A stretch of DNA of 64,000 nucleotides from Hippopus hippopus. Its lineage: Eukaryota; Mollusca; Bivalvia; Cardiida; Cardiidae. This document shows positions 57,757 through 64,000 of the stretch, piece by piece. The notes beneath the pieces are model-generated. The model saw only the letters and a program-made list of their open reading frames with translations, made no database searches and was not told the DNA's origin. The stretch lies in NCBI GenBank assembly GCA_946811185.2, contig OX328112.1, forward strand, positions 15,357,215 through 15,421,214. The letters run 5' to 3'. Every line of letters begins with the position of its first letter. The first letter of the stretch is position 1. A program made the position numbers and the translations under genes.

Positions 57757-57959
57757 CTATAGCCAAATTATTAACCATGGACTAGTCCAAATTGAATGCA
57801 TTTGCAGATCACAAGTAAAATTTAGCTAACATGGTGGGATATGCCATTGAAAGGGTAAAAAACACTGGGAAAATGAGAGAATGCCAGTTAACAGTGTTTA
57901 CTTTTTTTCCCACTATGTTTTTACAAGTTTTGATGATCAAAGTATTTGATGTGTAACAT

Positions 57960-58192
57960 ATTCATGCCCCTCTGGTGAAACCAGCTCAGTCAAGGTCTCT
58001 TTGAGGATTGATTATAGTCATTGCGACAGGATTTGTTACTCTCTCACCAGTTTTCATTGTTTGACAGTAAGGGAAAACCGAGTAAATTCGGACAGTTTTT
58101 GCAACACCTTAGTGGAGGCTTGATTATGAAGTGCAGCGGTGAAGCTCGGACACAAGTCTGCTATCACTCATTCGGGCCATCATTTTACTTGT
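57960..58192 (+). repeat. SINE fragment and CGAGTAAATTCGGAC motif
   Basis: 57975-58065 is a SINE piece (AGGATTGATTATAGTCATTG). 58079-58096 reads CGAGTAAATTCGGACAG, similar to motifs at 59587 and 63205. Confidence 0.5.
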
Positions 58193-59475
58193 TAGCTCAC
58201 CTGAGCACAAAGTGCTCATGGGGAGCTATTGTGATCGTGCTGTATCTGGCGTCCGTCGTGTGTCGTTCGTCGTCAACTTTTCACCTCGTGTACGCTCTAG
58301 AGGCCACTTTTTCAGTCCGATACTCATGAAACTTGGTCAGAATGTTTGTCTCAATAAAATCTCGGATGAGTTCAAAAATAGGTTATGTGGGGTCAAAAAC
58401 TAGGTCATTAGGTCAAATCTTAGAAAAACCTTGTGTACACTCTAGAGGTCACATTTACAATCCAAAACTCCTGAAAGTTGGTCAGAATGTTTGTCTTGAT
58501 GATATCTCAGACGAGTTGGAAAATGGGTCATGTCGGGTCAAAAACTAGGTCACTAGGTCAAATCTTAGAAAAACCTTGTGTACGCTCTAGAAACCACATT
58601 TTCTGTCAAGAACTCTTGAAACTTGGTCAGAATGTTTGTCTTGATAATAGCTCAGGCGAGTTTGATAATGGGTCATGTGGGGTCAAAAACTAGGTCACTA
58701 GGTCAAATCATTTTCAGTCCGATACTCCTGAAACTCGGTCAGAATGTTTGTCTTGATGAGACCTTGAATAAGTTTAAATTTGGGTCATGTGGGGTCAAAA
58801 ACTAGGTCACTGGGTCGAAAATTGGAAAAACCTTGTGTACGCTCTAGAGGCCACATTTTCAGTCTGATACTCTTTAAACTTGGTCAGAATGTTTGTTTTG
58901 GTGATATCTCGAAAGAGTTTGATAATGGGTAATGTCGCGTCAAAAACTAGGTCATTTGGTCAAATCTTAGAAAAACCTTTTGTACGCTCTAAAGGCCACA
59001 TTTTCAGTCCAATACTCATGAAACTTGGTCAGAGTGTTTGTCTCAGTGATATCTAAAAAGTGTTTGATAATGGGTAATGTCTGATCAAAAACTAGGTCAC
59101 TAGGCCAAATCTTAGAAAAACCTCGTGAATGCTGTAGAGGCCACATTTTTAGTCCGAAACTCTTAAACGTTGGTCAGAATGTTTGTCTTGATAATATCTT
59201 GAAAGAGTTTGAAAATGGGTAATGTTGGATTAAAAACTAGGTCACTAGGTCAAATCTTCGAAAACCTTGTTTACTTTCTAAAGGCCTCATTTTTAATGTA
59301 ATACTCATGAAACTTGGTCAGAATGTTGGTCTTGCACCAGTTTGCAAGTGGGTCATTTCGGGTCAATAACTCATGAAAATCTTGGTAGAATGTTTGTCAT
59401 AATATCTCAAAAGAGATTGAAAATGGGTCATGTTTGGTCAAATGACTCGGCCATCATGGCTTTCTTGTGTTATAT
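58193..59475 (+). repeat. Dispersed element of about eight 145-bp tandem units
   Basis: Starts TTAGCTCACCTGAGCACAAA with a GTCCGTCG-rich leader, then units restarting about every 145 bp from 58320 with GAAACTTGGTCAGAATGTTT, GGGTCAAAAACTAGGTCA and TGTACGCTCTAGAGGCCACA. It ends with GGCCATCATGGCTTTCTTGT. The later units are more diverged and shorter. The unit core also occurs once at 6117-6560. Confidence 0.82.
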
Positions 59476-60180
59476 CGGCAAACTGTGTAGTGAAATACGA
59501 ACTGAAATGTTGAGAATTTTGAGGGTAGCCTATTGCAAGACGGCTAATTTCGGTCGTGATGGGGAAAATACGGACGCACAAGAGGGTAAACTCGGACAAG
59601 TCACTTCACAAGGGTGAAATTTGGACAGTTTGGACGTTTTAAAAGAAATATGCCGAGAACAAGTTATGCATCATTATTTTGCATTTAATACAGACCAAGA
59701 TCAAACTGCAGATACATTTGTGCAGTCCAATATTGGGCTATACTGTGTTAGATGTCTATGCTGTCTTGGTCAGAGGTAATGTCCTTAAAAATCAAAATTT
59801 AAAAATGCAACTGAACGAAGAGAATTCAACAAATTTACAATTAAACAACTCGTAAACGAAGTATGAACTTATCAACCGTATTCCACATAATACGAATTTC
59901 AAACTTCGGGGCTCGTTAGAACTGAGAATTTTGAAAGTCACCTATTGTCTTTCGTAGCTATTTACGTTTCCTTTAATTGTCTAATGCTTCAATGCAGGAC
60001 TGATTCAAACAAGGTGCGGCAAAGGGTTGATTTACATTAACAAATACTCTATTCTAACAATTTAAAAGCACTATATAGCCTGATAAAAGCTCTCGATATG
60101 TTGAGCAAATTATTCAATCTGAAAAATACGACCGAAATTTCTATGGAAGTAATGTTATATTCTCTACATCTAAATATCAT
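59476..60180. other. No gene; family C fragment
   Basis: 59680-59765 has AGACCAAGATCAAACTGCAG..TGCAGTCCAATATTGG (family C). 59560-59630 holds GGGTAAACTCGGACAAGTCA, possibly the outer end of the pogo-like element. The remainder is unassigned. Confidence 0.4.
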
Positions 60181-60185
60181 TTACC

Positions 60186-61949
60186 CGACTTTATTTTACG
60201 TCCTGCTGCTTTTTTCTTGGCTTGGTTCTTTAGTTTTATCCTCTTTTCATTAACGATATTTTCACTCGTAAGTAATTGTGGCTGGTTGGATATGGTCGTG
60301 CTGATTTCTTTGGTGGCCTTTCGGTCAAACTCTCAGGAACAAACACAGACCCAATACAACGATCAATAGATATTTCGGACGTGTTTTCAGTTTGGATAGT
60401 TTGCTCAACAACAGCACCACCACTAGCTCTTAAGCTCAACATCTGGTCAAGATCACTGAGATCCTATATATCAGAAAGAGGGTTAACGTTAACGTCAGAT
60501 ATACGAGATATCTAGAGACGGGACCATTGTCAGTAGTGATGCATTTCCAAAGGTATGAGTTGTTGCGCTATTTTCACAGGTCTCGACATCTGGAATAATG
60601 TTCTGCGGTTTGAGACAATTAGTTAGCTGACTTGGGTTGAATGCTTTGCTTGAAATAGCTCGCCTGTTTAAGGGAACGATTCCATATGCTCTGAAACCAT
60701 TTACGATATTGACTGAGCTGACCGCGTTTTCCCATGCCTGACGAAAAAGACTTGGAAACGTATAGGCCTAGCCTACTCCATTACTTGGTGTAAAGAGTTT
60801 TGTTCAAGGAAATCGGAGTATGTGTCATTGTAAGCTGATTTTAACGGACCAAACACTGACCGATCTAGTGGCTGTAAATAATATGTACAATGAGGAGGAA
60901 AGACCATAAGTATGATATTTTCTTCAATAGCTCTCTCGATGATTGCCAAGGTCATATGTGATCCATGACCGTCCATCAAAAGTAACTGAGGACCGCAGTG
61001 TTTGAGGAAAACTTTGTTAAACCACTGTTCGCAGATTTCTTCGGATATCCACCCCTTCTTTTGAAGAACCCTTTGGGGCTTCCTCTGTTCGATACCCATG
61101 CAGTGATCAATGAGTTGTGCCCTTCGTTATAAACATTGGAGGCATGCCAGTACCAATAGCGTTAGTTACACAAGCCATGAATGTCAAGTTGGATGACTTT
61201 GGGTAGGTTTTGCTCACGACAGATCGTTCTCCCCAGTCAGCGTACACTCTTACTGGACTGTGCTCCATATTTAAACTTGTTTCATCACAATTCCAGATTC
61301 TATGGGGATTTGCATCGAAATTGCCGCTATTAACAACCGATTCTAAATCCCCAAAGTACATGCTTAATACCTCAGTGTTTAACATTTTGGCTCGTGTGGA
61401 TGTTAATTTTTCTGGTTTGCGCAGAACACGATCGGGATAACGGTGTTTCAGCCCTTTAAACCAATCTTTTCCTGCATGGAAGTTTGTATATGACGACGAA
61501 ATTATGAGACGATTGACTAATGTAGCTGTCCCTCGTAGAATTTGCTTCTTACTAAGTTTTAGTTTTAACATATTTATTTTACACAGATTGATAAACAAGT
61601 TCTTACAATTTATACAAATCTCTCTCGATTTCTACTAGCACCTAACTTGGCTGCCATCTTGATAGGCCTACTGTCGACAATCTTTGTTTCCACATCGGAA
61701 GGTAAGGCTGGGTGTCGACCGTGTAAGGGTTTAACACTTAAGTTTTCCTGACATCCTATCACCAGTTGTTGACCTAGGTACACTGAACTGCTCTGAGGCC
61801 TGGCGTATGGACATTCCATTATTCACTGCTATCACAGCATTTTCAAGAGAGCTTTGGTCATATTTCATAGTTTTTCCTCTGTTAGTGTGTTGATATACTT
61901 TTGGCATGTCTGTAATACAGTGTGAATTTGTGTTCTTTAGCTTGTACAT
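60186..61949 (-). pseudogene. pogo/Tigger-like DDE transposase, multiply frameshifted
   Basis: Minus strand, 5' to 3': a psq-type HTH (61949-61735, SLENAVIAVNNGMSIRQASE and FSVPRST); GRHPALPSDVETKIVDS (61735-61640); an inserted ~60-bp SINE-like fragment (61565-61625); a CENP-B-type HTH and DDE start (61560-61107, GKDWFKGLKHRYPDR, RKPEKLTSTRAKM, WNCDETSLN); a second DDE part (61099-60773, LLLMDGHGSHM, FPPHCTYYLQPLDRSVFGPL); a third (60760-60510, FRQAWENAVSSVNIVNGFRA); and a C-terminus (60442-60186) ending KKKAAGRKIKSG. The three catalytic Asp positions (NCDET, LMDGHG, PLDRS) are present but lie in different frames. It is inactive: at least four frame changes plus the insertion. A cut-and-paste DNA transposon relic. 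Confidence 0.85.
61565..61625 (-). repeat. SINE tail fragment inside the transposase relic
   Basis: AACATATTTATTTTACACAG..AACAAGTTCTTACAATTTAT matches the 3' ends at 31965 and 47350. It separates the psq-HTH part from the second HTH part. Confidence 0.6.
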
Positions 61950-62790
61950 AAAAACTTGATATTTTGGGGAAGGTACTAAGCACGTTATCAGGATTACAAA
62001 TCTTTATATTCATAACGCATCCGTACATTAATAGTTTAAAACTTCCAAAAAACGTTTCTTTGGAGAGAATTATATTCTATATTGAAAGACACGTTTTTGA
62101 ATAAACTTTTTCCTTGCTAGCGTAATTATGTGAACTTAAGATTATATGTACGCTCGTATGTGACCAGTCACGCTAAGAGACCATCTGGGAACACCGTTTA
62201 TCAAATAATTGAAAAAGGGATTGAAGACAGTGCAATACGGGACGATATTTTCAAAATGGATTTTCAGTAAGGAAGAATGACCTTTAATATACTATTTAAT
62301 ATAGAAAATACAAAAAAAAAAAACCCGAAACGTTTCCACCCTGGTCAGTGCAGGCTGACCATGGTCGACACTTTTCGTCCTTTAGAGATGGTCCATTTTA
62401 AATAGGGTGATGGATTACATATCAGGTAAAGAAGTTAAACATTAATCTTAAATTTACAAGACGCGTGTTCAAGGATCTCTATCACCCTTGGTACATTAGC
62501 TTCTAAAGATAGAAATCCCAAATTACAACCCGTCGAGGTCCGCCTTGTTTAGCTACAGGCTCGAACTTGGGTTTATAAGGATATCCCCAACTATGAGCGT
62601 TTGTGGAATGTGGATACTAGTCTAGCATCACATCGTCTCAAGTATGCAACACAACGGCCATCTAAGCCACCCTCTAAAATTGAAATAGCACATGGATCAC
62701 ATGGGTTGCTTGGTTCAGGTTTGCCATGGTAAGCAATACTAACAGTCAGACTTCGGTTACCATTGTGATGCATCCCAACTGCATAGACTG
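61950..62790. other. Unassigned; short family B-like fragment
   Basis: 62335-62375 (CCTGGTCAGTGCAGGCTGAC) resembles the family B centre. The rest shows no recognisable gene; it may be the 5' flank of the pogo-like element. Confidence 0.35.
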
Positions 62791-62794
62791 AATA

Positions 62795-63420
62795 TATTGT
62801 GAATAGATCTACCTTCATTTTGCTTAAAAAGGAAACGGTTACGTCTACTAGATCTAGATCTAACGTCTTCTGTTGCTTGAGAATTCGGGATAAACATATC
62901 AACTTTTACGTAACAGCTTTTTTTTTATTTTAATGATAGTCTAGACTAGATCTATCTAACGCTCAGAGGGAAGCCGTAACTAATATTCTTAAAGTTTTTG
63001 TTATAAACTAGATCTAGATCTATCATGGAATTGCTCAAAGTAGTGAAGATCGGCCTCTATATGGAGTTATTGGCAGACATCGAAATTTGAAGAAAAACAG
63101 ATGGACGGACGAACAGAAAGATAGAGTAAACCAAGAGGGCCTACACACACGGGTTGTAATCGAGAGATCGGGTGAAGACTTTGTCATAGGTAGATCTAGA
63201 TTTAGTCCGAATTTACGCTACAGTTGAAAAGTAATTGGGGAAACTCGGATGACTCAGAAATTACCTTGGTTAGATCTATTCATTTTTTTAATATAAAAGT
63301 GGTTCAAATTGTTATAGATCTAATCATGTTGCTAATTAATTCACAAATCAAAAATATCAGTTCTATATAGATCTAATAGTTTTTCTTCAAACTAGATCTA
63401 GATCCTTTTTAGTTGAGAAC
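62795..63420. repeat. AGATCT-rich region
   Basis: About a dozen AGATCT hexamers, often as TAGATCTAGATCT, occur between 62799 and 63405 (for example near 62847, 62945, 63010, 63192, 63272, 63317, 63366, 63393). No coding signal. Confidence 0.6.
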
Positions 63421-64000
63421 CGAGTCTCTGAGAAGACGCTTTGTTTGGAAGTCAACTAAATACCGAAAAGAACGCGCAGGTCGAAAACTTTCAGGAACTC
63501 GATTTACGTCATCCTTTTTGTGACGTAATCATTTCATGAAAATCCTTGGAGAGGGCAGAATCCACATTTTCAAAAGGGTAATATTTAGTTTGGCTTTTGA
63601 CCTGCCATTGACCTTGTTTTGACTCTTATAACCCATGAGGAACTGTATGCCTACCCGACTTTATTTTCAGACACACTAATTTTTGGAGGAACTTCTCCTT
63701 TTCCAATCATGGTTTAGATTCTAATCTTGAAGAAAATATCTAGATGAATAATTCGAATCTTTGTTTTTCATTGATATGCAAAGCAGAAAAAAGAGACAAT
63801 TTCTTGCAATTTTATTTTTCATTATTTCTCTTCATATTGAATCCCCAAAGAGTTTTGACAATATTCATATTCAAGTGCCCGAAAATTACGCCGTCTGCAT
63901 TTTGATAGAGCGGGTGCATGTGATTCCGAACGACGTCTTATTCCGAACAAGTTCCTATTTATGACCTAAGTTCTTTTGCACTACAGATATGACATCACAT
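63421..64000. other. No feature recognised
   Basis: AT-rich DNA with only short ORFs lacking recognisable content. Confidence 0.35.

Noticed and set aside
58333..58805. Three successive ~70-codon ORFs (58333, 58478, 58623) that look like a repeat protein
   Set aside because: They arise from the 145-bp tandem units and each stops within the unit; 145 is not a multiple of three, so no long frame can form.
62591..62902. 103-codon minus-strand ORF
   Set aside because: No recognisable domain, no clear splice partners and no coding bias that I can see; possible but unsupported.

Overview
The window is nuclear DNA of a metazoan, most likely a bivalve mollusc. It is AT-rich, has GT/AG introns of 0.5-6 kb, animal genes that can be rebuilt exon by exon, and a very dense load of short non-autonomous repeats (hairpin MITEs, tRNA-derived SINEs ending in CAATCAATC) of the kind typical of bivalves. 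There are no bacterial-style operons, no CRISPR array and no rRNA. All exon coordinates were read by eye from splice signals and phase.

Layout. (1) 2901-22808, plus strand: the last ten recognisable exons (about 2,047 codons) of a large protein of the NCKAP5/NCKAP5L type. It has an N-terminal coiled coil, a 3.85-kb Ser-rich disordered exon with several SxIP microtubule-tip motifs, and a conserved C-terminal region. Its start lies upstream of the window. (2) 30478-33742, minus strand: a three-exon gene for a predicted 221-residue type I membrane protein that I cannot assign to a family. Six tandem copies of its signal-peptide segment lie at and upstream of its first exon. (3) 37875-53142, plus strand: a complete nine-exon LETMD1-like gene for a mitochondrial LETM1-domain protein of about 402 residues. 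Its first intron holds a THAP-domain ORF (40647-41024), a hAT-like element with a zinc-finger ORF remnant (38478-39706) and a small acidic ORF. (4) 58193-59475: a dispersed element built from 145-bp tandem units. (5) 60186-61949, minus strand: a broken pogo/Tigger-like DDE transposase. The last 2 kb has no gene I can support but is unusually rich in AGATCT.

Most of the remaining DNA is repeats. One MITE family (family A, about 230 bp) ends in TTAA-CCCTTTACC and has a perfect ~50-bp palindromic core; I see about 70 or more copies in 64 kb. One copy with a related empty site elsewhere in the window indicates insertion at TTAA, as in piggyBac-type transposition. SINEs have repeatedly inserted into family A copies, with target-site duplications of up to 14 bp. 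A second MITE family (B; GAGCCATGCTCTG ends), a third hairpin family (C; AGATCAAGATC), a fourth (D) and several single long inverted-repeat elements fill much of the rest. Many short ORFs in this DNA are only translations of the family A core.
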